From contig NZ_CP007044.2 in the NCBI RefSeq assembly GCF_000520015.2, positions 3,162,001 through 3,226,000 on the forward strand: a DNA stretch of 64,000 nt, in the 5' to 3' direction. Made by a program: the position numbers and the translations under genes. This document shows, one piece after another, positions 35,035 to 43,050 of this stretch. Each line of letters starts with the position of its first letter. Position 1 is the first letter of the stretch. Below the pieces are notes generated by a model that had not been told where the DNA came from, did no database searches, and worked only from the letters and a program-made list of their open reading frames with translations. The DNA is from Chania multitudinisentens RB-25. Lineage in GTDB: Bacteria; Pseudomonadota; Gammaproteobacteria; Enterobacterales; Enterobacteriaceae.

Positions 35035-35736
35035 ATGACAAACGTGAAACAGATTAAAACCAAGGTTGCTCTGTTGAGCATCATCTGCCTGTTGACTTTA
35101 AGCACTCTGGTTCAAGCCGACGGGCAACTGATGGTGATGCCAGCGCGCAGCACTGTAGAAGGCGATCAATCACGTACCGTGCAGGTCAGTAATCTGGGAG
35201 ATAAACCGCTGTATCTGAAGATTGACCTGATGCGCATAGAAAATCCTGGGGAAAACCCGGAGCGCAAAACGGCGATTGGTGAAATTACACAGCCAGAGAT
35301 GATGGCTAGCCCTGCCAAGCTGACGCTTGGGCCAGGCCAGAAACGGGATATCAATCTGGTTGCCTTGAAAGTGCCCACCAGAGAAACCCTGTACCGGTTG
35401 TATGTGGTTCCTGTCTCCAGCATCAAAGTGGTGGGTAATGAAAGTAAAGAGAAAATCACGGCACCGCTAACCTTTGGTGTGGCTTATGGCGTTGTGGTTC
35501 ACCATTTACCGCCAACGGGGGCGCGAACTCAAGGGTGGACGCATCAATGCACTGCCAATGGATTGCAACTGATCGCTACCGGTAACGTCAGCAGCCGGTT
35601 TCGCGGTTTGCAGGCAACACCGGCGGGGAGTGTTTCAACTGAGCAGAAAGTATTCCCCGGCACGCCGCGGGTATTCCCGGTAATTTCCCTGAAAGGAAAC
35701 GCTGATGACCAGCCGTTTGATGTGCGCTGTCCGTAG
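35035..35736 (+). CDS. Alpha-type fimbrial chaperone 1 (CfaA/CblB family)
   Basis: A 233-residue periplasmic chaperone of the CFA/I class. The signal peptide is LLSIICLLTLSTLVQA. The Ig-like N-domain begins LMVMPARSTVEGDQSRTVQV, with an Arg and later GVAYGVVVHHLP segments typical of the class. It lies 30 bases after the usher stop. Its 3' end overlaps the next chaperone gene by 32 bases, so the two are translationally coupled. It ends in a cysteine (VRCP), probably paired with that in HQCTANG. Confidence 0.83.
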   Translation: MTNVKQIKTKVALLSIICLLTLSTLVQADGQLMVMPARSTVEGDQSRTVQVSNLGDKPLYLKIDLMRIENPGENPERKTAIGEITQPEMMASPAKLTLGPGQKRDINLVALKVPTRETLYRLYVVPVSSIKVVGNESKEKITAPLTFGVAYGVVVHHLPPTGARTQGWTHQCTANGLQLIATGNVSSRFRGLQATPAGSVSTEQKVFPGTPRVFPVISLKGNADDQPFDVRCP

Positions 35737-36379
35737 GGTGTTACTCGGGATAGGGCTGCCAGCGCTCCCTTGGGGAACGGCACTGGCGCTGATTGATATC
35801 AGCCCGAAGGTATCAGAGGTAAAAGACGGGCAAGCGGTGGTACAGGTAATCAATACTGGAGATACGCCGGAGTTTGTCAATATCACTCTCTATCTGGTGA
35901 CGAACCCTGGCGTTCCTTCAGACGAAGAACAAACGATACCGTTAGGCTTGGTTAAACAACCGTCTCTGTATGCCACCCCGTTCAAGCTGTCATTGGGGCC
36001 GCGCCAGCAAAAGCAGGTGCAGTTGAAAGTGCTGAGAGAGATCGAGCAGGAAAAGGTCTATCGGCTGGCGGTGATACCGCAGCAGAAAGCCAATATCAGC
36101 GGCACGAAAAATAACGTGATGCTGGTTGGCCTGGGGTATATGGGGCTGGTGCGCCAGTTGCCGCTGATTCAAACGGTGGCCTGGCACCATCGCTGCGAAG
36201 CGAGAGGGCCGGTGCTAGAGGCAACCGGTACGGTACGCGCGGCATTTACTGAACTCAAACGGAATGGCAGAGACATGGGTGATTTTAACCTCTACCCAGG
36301 GGCTCCGCGTGTCGTGGATGCGCAGGTGCTAAGCGGGAAGGTAGAGGGTAAGCCTTTCAGTGTGAAGTGTGGCGATTAA
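35705..36379 (+). CDS. Alpha-type fimbrial chaperone 2 (CfaA/CblB family)
   Basis: A 224-residue paralogue of the preceding chaperone. It has a signal peptide (LLGIGLPALPWGTALA) and the domain start LIDISPKVSEVKDGQAVVQV. The C-terminal cysteine (SVKCGD) and that in HHRCEARG match the first chaperone's pair. It starts at ATG 35705 inside the previous gene. Two chaperones suggest one each for the major pilin and the second pilin or adhesin. Confidence 0.8.
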   Translation: MTSRLMCAVRRVLLGIGLPALPWGTALALIDISPKVSEVKDGQAVVQVINTGDTPEFVNITLYLVTNPGVPSDEEQTIPLGLVKQPSLYATPFKLSLGPRQQKQVQLKVLREIEQEKVYRLAVIPQQKANISGTKNNVMLVGLGYMGLVRQLPLIQTVAWHHRCEARGPVLEATGTVRAAFTELKRNGRDMGDFNLYPGAPRVVDAQVLSGKVEGKPFSVKCGD

Positions 36380-36408
36380 CCCACATATAACAACAGGGAA
36401 CAGGCAGC

Positions 36409-36930
36409 ATGAGGATATGGCAAAAAATGATGGGGGTCACGCTGCTGACCAGCGTGGCGGCTGGTGCCGCAGGTGATATCCCACTGGGGAACGTGCCGAT
36501 CAGCATTAATTTGACTAATCTGCCGAAAATCACGGTAGAGAAACCGGGCGGTGGCTGGTACGACACTCTGGCGCTCAGTAACAGTGCGGGCAGTGACATC
36601 GCTCGCTACCAGGTACAAGCCCCCGTGCAGGTCAGTATCCGCAATGAACGTCATTTTATGGTTTCACTGGTTGAACCCTTGGTGCTGACGCATGAAACCA
36701 ACGCAACGCTAGCTTTTACCACCGAACAAGTGGCGTTTGGGTATCAGGGGGGGGCGTTGCAGGCGTTGGGAAGTACACCCGTAGATTTCAGTAATCCTGC
36801 ATTAATTGGGGGCACCTCAACGGGGAGTTATGTGCTGTCGATAGCTGCGCGTCAACCCGCCGGGGGAACGGGAGCTATTGCGGGAAATTATATCGGCAAA
36901 TTGGTGTTGCTGTTTGAAGTGAAAATATAA
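36409..36930 (+). CDS. Second alpha-type pilin (minor subunit)
   Basis: A 173-residue protein of the same family as the major pilin at 32014. After a short signal peptide (VTLLTSVAAGAAG) the domain runs through FMVSLVEPLVLTHETNATLA to the shared C-terminus GNYIGKLVLLFEVKI. It is probably a minor or alternative shaft subunit. Its coding sequence contains a run of eight G residues (36747-36754, codons for Q-G-G-A) that could slip during replication. It starts 29 bases after the second chaperone. Confidence 0.8.
   Translation: MRIWQKMMGVTLLTSVAAGAAGDIPLGNVPISINLTNLPKITVEKPGGGWYDTLALSNSAGSDIARYQVQAPVQVSIRNERHFMVSLVEPLVLTHETNATLAFTTEQVAFGYQGGALQALGSTPVDFSNPALIGGTSTGSYVLSIAARQPAGGTGAIAGNYIGKLVLLFEVKI
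36747..36754 (+). repeat. G8 homopolymer inside the minor pilin gene
   Basis: Eight consecutive G in a coding sequence, in frame at present. Mononucleotide runs of this length are prone to slipped-strand mutation and are used for phase variation of surface proteins in some bacteria. Whether it varies here is unknown. Confidence 0.6.
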
Positions 36931-37013
36931 CGCTATAACCCATGAGCTATTGCTCAATGACCCAGCGTGAAAATTATATTCTCAAGATAAAGTTACTATA
37001 CCAAGGAAATATA

Positions 37014-38078
37014 ATGAGCAGAGGTTTCTCATCGCTTGCCCTATTTGGCACTTTACTTTTCTGTAGTGGAATGCCAGCGGCAATAGCAGCAGTCTATTAC
37101 CAAGGTACGTTATCAAACTGTAACATCACGAGTCTCGGTGATAGTCAATGGAAAGCAAGTTTTTACTTGCAGTCGTCAAGTAGTATATTTGGGGTAGATA
37201 CTGCAAGTAATTACTTCACTATCAAGATCCCTCAGCTCAGTGCAAATGGTTCTTCCATGGACAAGAACGCATTTGTTAGCCCGATTCCTACGATAAACTT
37301 CACGTCGATGCCGACGGGGATGATTGCCAGAACCCCATCAGGATCGACGCTTACCGTTGCAAACACGAACGGCACGTTGAGTATCATCACGAGCGGCACT
37401 GTTTCGTTTACTTTCTCAACCAAGAATAATGGCGCATTTCCAACGGCATTAATTACCCACGTTAACGGCTACGCTTATTCAGGTGGGGGGCAGACAAGTT
37501 GGGCATATTACTGGTTTATACCCGGAGTCACCATTAATACCTGTACGCGATATACAACACCGACACCTCCTCCCGTCCCGCCGATTGAAGAAATTATTCC
37601 ACCGGAGCCGGCGTTCAGCCTGAAGTCTGCCGTTTGGGAGTTGGATACGGCAGACGTGGGGAACGTGCCGGATGTAGCCGCGGCTGGTAACAGCTATCAG
37701 GCCTCCATCAAAAACCTGGAGAGCAACAACCTGTGTGTCAGCTACGTGACCAAAGGGGTAAAAAACCAACGCTATGCGCTTGGCGTCAGTAATGGCGTAA
37801 TTGTGCAAGGGGGGCGGAGGCTGTTTATGATGAATGGCGCGGCAGGTGGCCTGCTGTTCTACAAACTGAGTTTGACCAGCAACGATGGTGTAGTAGCCAA
37901 TAACTTTGATTTCCCTGCCGCAGCGGCCAAGTATATTACTCTGTCGCAAGCGGCCAGCGGCGTTGCCAACCGCAGCGAAATGTGTTGGACACCCCGAATC
38001 AATTTATTCCGCAATGCCTCAACCAACGCAGGTATGCATACAGACACTCTCAACTTTATTATTACCCCGCAGGCCTAA
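37014..38078 (+). CDS. Alpha-type fimbrial tip adhesin (CblD/CooD family)
   Basis: A 354-residue secreted protein, last structural gene of the operon. The signal peptide is MSRGFSSLALFGTLLFCSGMP with cleavage near AIA-A. The N-terminal domain (to about residue 180) carries cysteines in LSNCNIT and NTCTRY. A proline-rich linker (TPTPPPVPPIEEIIPPEP) leads to a second domain with LCVSYVTKG and EMCWTPR cysteines. The two-domain plan with a linker matches CfaE/CblD adhesins. ATG 37014 follows CAAGGAAAT; the longer frame from 36942 is rejected. Confidence 0.78.
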   Translation: MSRGFSSLALFGTLLFCSGMPAAIAAVYYQGTLSNCNITSLGDSQWKASFYLQSSSSIFGVDTASNYFTIKIPQLSANGSSMDKNAFVSPIPTINFTSMPTGMIARTPSGSTLTVANTNGTLSIITSGTVSFTFSTKNNGAFPTALITHVNGYAYSGGGQTSWAYYWFIPGVTINTCTRYTTPTPPPVPPIEEIIPPEPAFSLKSAVWELDTADVGNVPDVAAAGNSYQASIKNLESNNLCVSYVTKGVKNQRYALGVSNGVIVQGGRRLFMMNGAAGGLLFYKLSLTSNDGVVANNFDFPAAAAKYITLSQAASGVANRSEMCWTPRINLFRNASTNAGMHTDTLNFIITPQA

Positions 38079-38119
38079 CAGGTAGTCGGCTTGCCCGTAT
38101 TGATATCAAGGAAAAAGTA

Positions 38120-38875
38120 ATGGAGAAGAAAAAACTGGTATTGCATTGCCCTTGCCATTTTATTCAAATAGGATTGAAAGAAATATTCAGTCAGCCCCCA
38201 TTTGTTGAACGAACAGTGATTGTAGACAGTGTTTCAAATCTGAAGCAGTGTGAGTGTGCATTACTCAAGCATCCGAAAGTTGAGATGGTGATATTAGCAT
38301 TGGATAACCATTGGTATAATCCTATTTCATTGTTGAAGTTAGTCACTCAACGTTTGCCTGAATTGCACCCCCAAAGCAAGATAGCCTTGATTGGCAATAT
38401 TACCTATATGAATATGCTGAAGCGCTATTTGGGTGAGGGGGGAGGTGTTTATATTTTCCTGGATATTTCAGTTTCTTTATCTATATTGCGGCAGCAATTA
38501 TTAGCCGCTCTGCAAACCCGTGTTTTTACGGCTAATTCGGTATATAAGCCAATGTTGGTAGTACCTCGGCTTTCTGCACGAGAAATGATGGTCTTGAATC
38601 GTGTGCTGAATAGTGACTCCATCACGCAAATAGCGAGAGATTTACGTCTCCACTACAAAACGGTAAACAATTATAAGCGTTCGGCCTTGTCAAAGCTGGG
38701 CGTGCGTTCACTTCCTTTGCTGTTGATACAGAATTACAATAAAAAGATGTTGGGGCATGTTTTATGCCACCTAAGCAGGCAATATAATAATACGGATATA
38801 CGAGCAGAGGCTGCGCCTGAAAGAGATACATTTCACTGTGCAAAAAATGCCAAAACCTTTATACCCATCTATTAA
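38120..38875 (+). CDS. LuxR-family regulator, RcsA/FimZ-like, with degenerate receiver
   Basis: A 251-residue regulator. Its C-terminal half has a LuxR HTH (LSAREMMVLNRVLNSDSITQ, then HYKTVNNYKRSALSKLGV, around residues 153-210). The N-terminal half resembles a response-regulator receiver (EMVILALDNHW in place of the phospho-acceptor loop) but has lost the typical Asp and Lys residues, as in RcsA. ATG 38120 follows AAGGAAAAAG. It sits directly after the adhesin gene and before the TdcA-like LysR gene, so it probably regulates this fimbrial operon. An untypical tail of about 40 residues follows the HTH. Confidence 0.78.
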   Translation: MEKKKLVLHCPCHFIQIGLKEIFSQPPFVERTVIVDSVSNLKQCECALLKHPKVEMVILALDNHWYNPISLLKLVTQRLPELHPQSKIALIGNITYMNMLKRYLGEGGGVYIFLDISVSLSILRQQLLAALQTRVFTANSVYKPMLVVPRLSAREMMVLNRVLNSDSITQIARDLRLHYKTVNNYKRSALSKLGVRSLPLLLIQNYNKKMLGHVLCHLSRQYNNTDIRAEAAPERDTFHCAKNAKTFIPIY

Positions 38876-39024
38876 TTATGCCATTACCATAGAAATAATT
38901 TTAGATGTCAAATATATAATCTGTCTGCTTGTCACTTTCATTGTCATTAATAAAGACTCTGTTTTAGTATGAAGATTAAAGAGTTTCTTTTAAAAATGAA
39001 ATGAATTTATAACGGCTATTACCT

Positions 39025-39957
39025 ATGAAAATATTGCCTAAAATTAACCACCTGCAAATATTTAAATTGATTATACAGCATGGAAGTATTCGAGCAGCCG
39101 CAGCGGCATTGAATCAGACTCAGCCAGCATTGAGCCGGGCAATGAATGAGTTAGAAAAAGCGCTTGGTGTCCCCTTGTTGGTTCGGGGTACCCGCGGCGT
39201 GGTGTTGACCGAAGCAGGAAAGCTGTTTGTTCCTCGCATGCAGTTTGCACTTAAAGAGTTGGAGCGCGCGGTTAATGAAGTGAGGCATATCAGCTATGCC
39301 GCTCACGGTAGGGTGGCGATAGGGAGTTCTTCACTTCCTTCTTTTACTATGTTACCTGCCGCGATACAGAAGTTTCAACGACGCTTTTCTCAGGTGAATG
39401 TCCTGCTTTCAGAAGGCTATCTGCCTGAAATGTTGGATGAGGTGCGTAGTGGTACGCTGGATTTCGCGATTGGGGCCGCGCTGATGGAGAATATAGGTAG
39501 AGAATTTATTACGGAACCCTTTTTCACCATGCCTTTCCGGGTATTAGCACGGCGTGGGCATCCTTTGGCACAGAGTACATCGCTCAAGAAACTGCGGAAA
39601 GCCAGATGGTATTTACCCTCATCAACAACGGGTTATTATCATCAACTCAGTAATATCATCTTTCCCGACGGGCAACAGGATGATGTCTCTATTGTTCGGG
39701 GAAATACTGCCATAATGGCCGTTCAAATGGTGCTCAGCGCAGGCTATTTAACCATTGCACCGCAGGAACTCTTACAGGTTCCCTACCTGAAAGAGCATCT
39801 TTGTTATATTCCGGTTGAAGAAACACTGCCGGATGCCGCGTATAGCTTCATTTATTCTCAGCAACTGCCATTAACCACCGTGGCCAGAAATCTGATGTAC
39901 GAACTACGGAAAGAATGTGAAAACTATCCCTGGAGTATGAGCGGCTTTGACCATTGA
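39025..39957 (+). CDS. LysR-family regulator, TdcA-like (second copy)
   Basis: A 310-residue LysR-type regulator. The HTH is HLQIFKLIIQHGSIRAAAAA followed by LNQTQPALSRAMNELE. It is clearly paralogous to the LysR protein at 29499-30428 (shared QHGSIRAAA, LDFxIG, WYLP, GYY blocks) and to TdcA. It ends the second fimbrial locus, convergent with dmsA. It probably governs fimbrial expression with the LuxR gene. Confidence 0.85.
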   Translation: MKILPKINHLQIFKLIIQHGSIRAAAAALNQTQPALSRAMNELEKALGVPLLVRGTRGVVLTEAGKLFVPRMQFALKELERAVNEVRHISYAAHGRVAIGSSSLPSFTMLPAAIQKFQRRFSQVNVLLSEGYLPEMLDEVRSGTLDFAIGAALMENIGREFITEPFFTMPFRVLARRGHPLAQSTSLKKLRKARWYLPSSTTGYYHQLSNIIFPDGQQDDVSIVRGNTAIMAVQMVLSAGYLTIAPQELLQVPYLKEHLCYIPVEETLPDAAYSFIYSQQLPLTTVARNLMYELRKECENYPWSMSGFDH

Positions 39958-39995
39958 TCTGCATGAGCGTTGAAGCTCTTGGGCGCTGAAAACAA

Positions 39996-40023
39996 AGGGG
40001 CCGACCCATTCAGCTCAGCCCCT
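39996..40023. terminator. Bidirectional terminator between LysR gene and dmsA
   Basis: AGGGGC / GCCCCT with a 16-base loop. On the minus strand (dmsA direction) it is followed by TTTGTTTTC, a good U-tract; on the plus strand by GGTTTCC. It is placed between convergent genes. Confidence 0.6.
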
Positions 40024-40031
40024 GGTTTCCG

Positions 40032-42470
40032 TTACAATTTTGCGATTTCAACCAGATTGGTGTGTTGCGGATTCCCTTTTGCCAGTGGGGAAGGGCGCAG
40101 ATTAGTGAGGATATTCACGCTGCCACCGTGATCAATTTTGTCGCCAAACATATCGGCTACCAGCCAGGCACCTTGGCCCATGGCGGTGACGCCGGGCATA
40201 ATCCGTGGGGTGACTTTAGCCTGGAGCCTGGTTTCACCCCTGTTGTTGAATACCCTGACTTTATCGCCATGCTTGATGCCGCGCGCTTGCGCATCCAGCG
40301 GGTTAATCCAGACCTCCTGCGGGCAGGCCTGTTGCAGCACGTCGATATTGCCGTAGCTGGAGTGGGTTCTGGCTTTGTAATGGTAGCCGAACAGTTGCAG
40401 TGGAAATTGGCTGCGGGCTGGATCTTCCCAGCCTTCAAAACCGGCGGCATAAACCGGCAGCGGGTGGATCACATCTTCGGCGGCCAATTCCCAGGTAGCG
40501 GCAATTTCTGCCAATTGTTCGGAATAAATTTCAATCTTGCCTGACGGCGTTTTCAGCGGATTAGCCTGCGGATCTGCGCGGAATTCGCGGAACGCCACAA
40601 CGTGTTCCTGTGGGCATTTGCGTTTATAGATGCCTACCGTTTTCAATTCCTCGTAGCTTGGCATATCTGGGTTGCGTTCACGGGTTTTTTCGCAAAGATA
40701 CTGAATCCACTCCTGCTGGTTGCGGCCTTCGGTGAACATGGCTTCGGCGTCTTTGCCCAGCCGTTTGGCGACTTCCGATAAAATTTCGTAAATAGGGCGG
40801 CGTTCAAACTTGCGTGAGGTTGCTGGCTGGCCGAGGATCACATAGCCCATATTACCGGCGGACTCATGTGGGATCAGGTCTTCCTGCTCGGTTGGCATCA
40901 GGTCAGGCAGCAGAATGTCGCAATATTTGGCAGAGGAGGTCATAAAGTGATCGATGCCGACGATCATTTCACATTTATTATCGTCTTGCAGGATCTGATG
41001 CGTCCGGCTGATGTCGCCATGCTGGTTGATCAGCGTATTACTGGCGTAACACCAGATGAATTTGATCGGCACATCCAACCGATCTTTGCCGCGAATACCG
41101 TCGCGTGTAGCCGTCATTTGCGGGCCACGTTCGATGGCATCGGTCCAGGTGTAGACTGAGATCTTGGTTTTTACCGGATTGGTCAGCATATCAAACCATT
41201 CAACGCCAAGGTCAAATGAGCCTTCACGGCAACCGGTATTACCGCCATTAATCCCGACGTTGCCGGTCAGGATCGGTAGCATGGCGATAGCACGTGCGGT
41301 TTGTTCACCGTTGGCATGGCGTTGTGGCCCCCAGCCCTGGCAAATATACGCGGGTTTGGTCATGCCGATTTCACGTGCCAACTGGGTAATACGCGTGGCG
41401 GGAATACCGGTAATACGCGCGGCCCAGGCCGGGGTTTTCGCCACGCCATCTTCACCCTGGCCCAGAATATAGGCTTTATAATGGCCGTTTTTGGGCGCGC
41501 TGCTGGGCAAGGTTTTTTCATCATAGCCAATGCAGTATTTATCAAGAAAAGCTTGGTCCACCAGGTTTTCAGTGATTAACACATGGGCGATACTCGCCAC
41601 CAGAGCTGCATCGGTGCCTGGGCGAATGGGTATCCACTCATCTTCCCGGCCAGCGGCGGTATCGGTATAACGCGGATCGACCACGATCATGCGGGCATTG
41701 GAACGTTCTCTGGCCTGTTCCAGATAGTAAGTCACCCCGGCACCGCTCATGCGGGTTTCGGCCGGGTTGTTGCCGAACAGCACCACCAGCTTGCTGTTGG
41801 CAATATCATCTGGGCTATTGCCTTGTTGAGCACCATACAGGTAAGGCATGGCGGTGGTGATCTGTGCGGTGCTGTAGCTGCCGTAACGGCTGAGGAAGCC
41901 GCCGCAGGAGTTCATCAACCGATAAGGAACGTTGGAGTTGGTGATATTGCCACCGTCCACCCCGGTGCCGTACAGCACGTGTACCGCTTCATTGCCGTAT
42001 TCTTCCAGAGTGTGTTTCAGCTTACCGCTGATGATATCCAGCGCTTCATCCCAACTGATACGGATAAATTTACCTTCGCCCCGTTTGCCAACGCGTTTCA
42101 TCGGGTATTTCAGGCGATCCGGGTGGTTCATCCGGCGGCGGATCGAACGCCCGCGCAGGCAGGCGCGCAGTTGATGATTGCCGTATTCATCGTTGCCGGT
42201 ATTGTCGGTTTCTACCCAATACACTTCATCGTCACGCACATGCAGGCGCAGAGCGCAGCGGCTGCCACAGTTGACGGTGCAGGAACTCCAAACCACTTTA
42301 TCAGCCAAGGGCTCAGTATTGGGTTGGTTTTCGGCAGCGGCGGTTTTACGGAACGGTAAAACCATTCCCGAGGTGGCCGCCAGTAAGCAACCAGCAGCGG
42401 AGCTTTTTTGGAGCAGTCGCCGTCGGCTGATGGGGTGATGGAGAAGATCGGGATTCTGGATATGGTTCAT
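40032..42470 (-). CDS. DmsA-like molybdopterin oxidoreductase catalytic subunit (orphan)
   Basis: An 812-residue enzyme closely similar in length and sequence to E. coli DmsA. It starts with a twin-arginine signal (SRRRLLQKSSAAGCLLA), so it is exported folded with its cofactor. Next comes the 4Fe-4S site with the spaced cysteines of CTVNCGSRCALRLH ... RACLRGRS, and the molybdenum serine lies in YGSYSTAQIT. The cofactor-binding stretches FGNNPAETRMSG, DEWIPIRPGTDAALV and the C-terminal NPLKTPSGKIEIYS match. The likely reaction is reduction of DMSO, TMAO or another S/N-oxide, but substrates of DmsA/YnfE paralogues differ. No dmsB, dmsC or dmsD gene is adjacent, so electrons must come from subunits encoded elsewhere. 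AGAGGGA precedes ATG 42470. It is divergent from hybO across 580 bases. Confidence 0.87.
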   Translation of the reverse strand: MNHIQNPDLLHHPISRRRLLQKSSAAGCLLAATSGMVLPFRKTAAAENQPNTEPLADKVVWSSCTVNCGSRCALRLHVRDDEVYWVETDNTGNDEYGNHQLRACLRGRSIRRRMNHPDRLKYPMKRVGKRGEGKFIRISWDEALDIISGKLKHTLEEYGNEAVHVLYGTGVDGGNITNSNVPYRLMNSCGGFLSRYGSYSTAQITTAMPYLYGAQQGNSPDDIANSKLVVLFGNNPAETRMSGAGVTYYLEQARERSNARMIVVDPRYTDTAAGREDEWIPIRPGTDAALVASIAHVLITENLVDQAFLDKYCIGYDEKTLPSSAPKNGHYKAYILGQGEDGVAKTPAWAARITGIPATRITQLAREIGMTKPAYICQGWGPQRHANGEQTARAIAMLPILTGNVGINGGNTGCREGSFDLGVEWFDMLTNPVKTKISVYTWTDAIERGPQMTATRDGIRGKDRLDVPIKFIWCYASNTLINQHGDISRTHQILQDDNKCEMIVGIDHFMTSSAKYCDILLPDLMPTEQEDLIPHESAGNMGYVILGQPATSRKFERRPIYEILSEVAKRLGKDAEAMFTEGRNQQEWIQYLCEKTRERNPDMPSYEELKTVGIYKRKCPQEHVVAFREFRADPQANPLKTPSGKIEIYSEQLAEIAATWELAAEDVIHPLPVYAAGFEGWEDPARSQFPLQLFGYHYKARTHSSYGNIDVLQQACPQEVWINPLDAQARGIKHGDKVRVFNNRGETRLQAKVTPRIMPGVTAMGQGAWLVADMFGDKIDHGGSVNILTNLRPSPLAKGNPQHTNLVEIAKL

Positions 42471-43050
42471 ACATGTTTCCCTCTGAAACCTGTTCTTATA
42501 AGACTGTTTTAGTTGCCCTTGGGCCGGACTTAAAGCAATCCACTAATTGTCAGGAAGATGGTTTTATGCATCTGAATTATTTCATTCGTGCGTATTATTG
42601 ATTTTGTTTAGTGATGTTCTTGCTGGCTCTAAGAATACACCTTGCTACCCTGCTCAAGGTTTGTCTGGCGTCAAATTTCGGCTCTGGAGACAGTGACATT
42701 TTTATACTTAAACCGGGCTGAGGGTAGCAGCAATAAATATTGGCGTAATACAGCAGATTTGTTGCACCTGGTAATAGTTAACTATCTCTGATTATTCACA
42801 GGTAATTATATTGGATGGGATATGATTAAATTAATAATGAGAGGTATTCTTATTTAAAGACGATAAATACTGATGATGTGAAAAATATGCAAGTTAAATA
42901 TTTTTTGCTGAAGCGATTTTACTCATGTTATAGAAATATTAATGGCTAATAGGCTAAAGGTTGATGAAGATCAACTCAACCCCCCCTCTAGATAACAAAA
43001 AATTAACTGCCAATTAATTTTTAGGCGTTATAACCAGGGGATAAATAATA
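42471..43050. promoter_or_regulatory. Divergent control region of dmsA-like gene and hyb operon
   Basis: A 580-base AT-rich spacer without genes. The hyb-proximal part has a perfect FNR box (42961-42974) about 80 bases before the hybO start. On the dmsA side only a weak FNR-like half-site was seen (TTGAT, 42598-42602). Both divergent units encode anaerobic respiratory enzymes. Confidence 0.6.
42961..42974. promoter_or_regulatory. FNR box upstream of hybO
   Basis: TTGATGAAGATCAA is a perfect match to the FNR consensus TTGAT-N4-ATCAA. With the usual class II placement (centre -41.5), transcription would start near 43009, about 40 bases upstream of the hybO ATG. It supports anaerobic induction of the hydrogenase-2 locus. 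Confidence 0.75.

Noticed and set aside
41583..42359. Open frame of 258 codons opposite the dmsA-like gene
   Set aside because: The antisense strand of a highly conserved molybdoenzyme; composition is dictated by the real gene.
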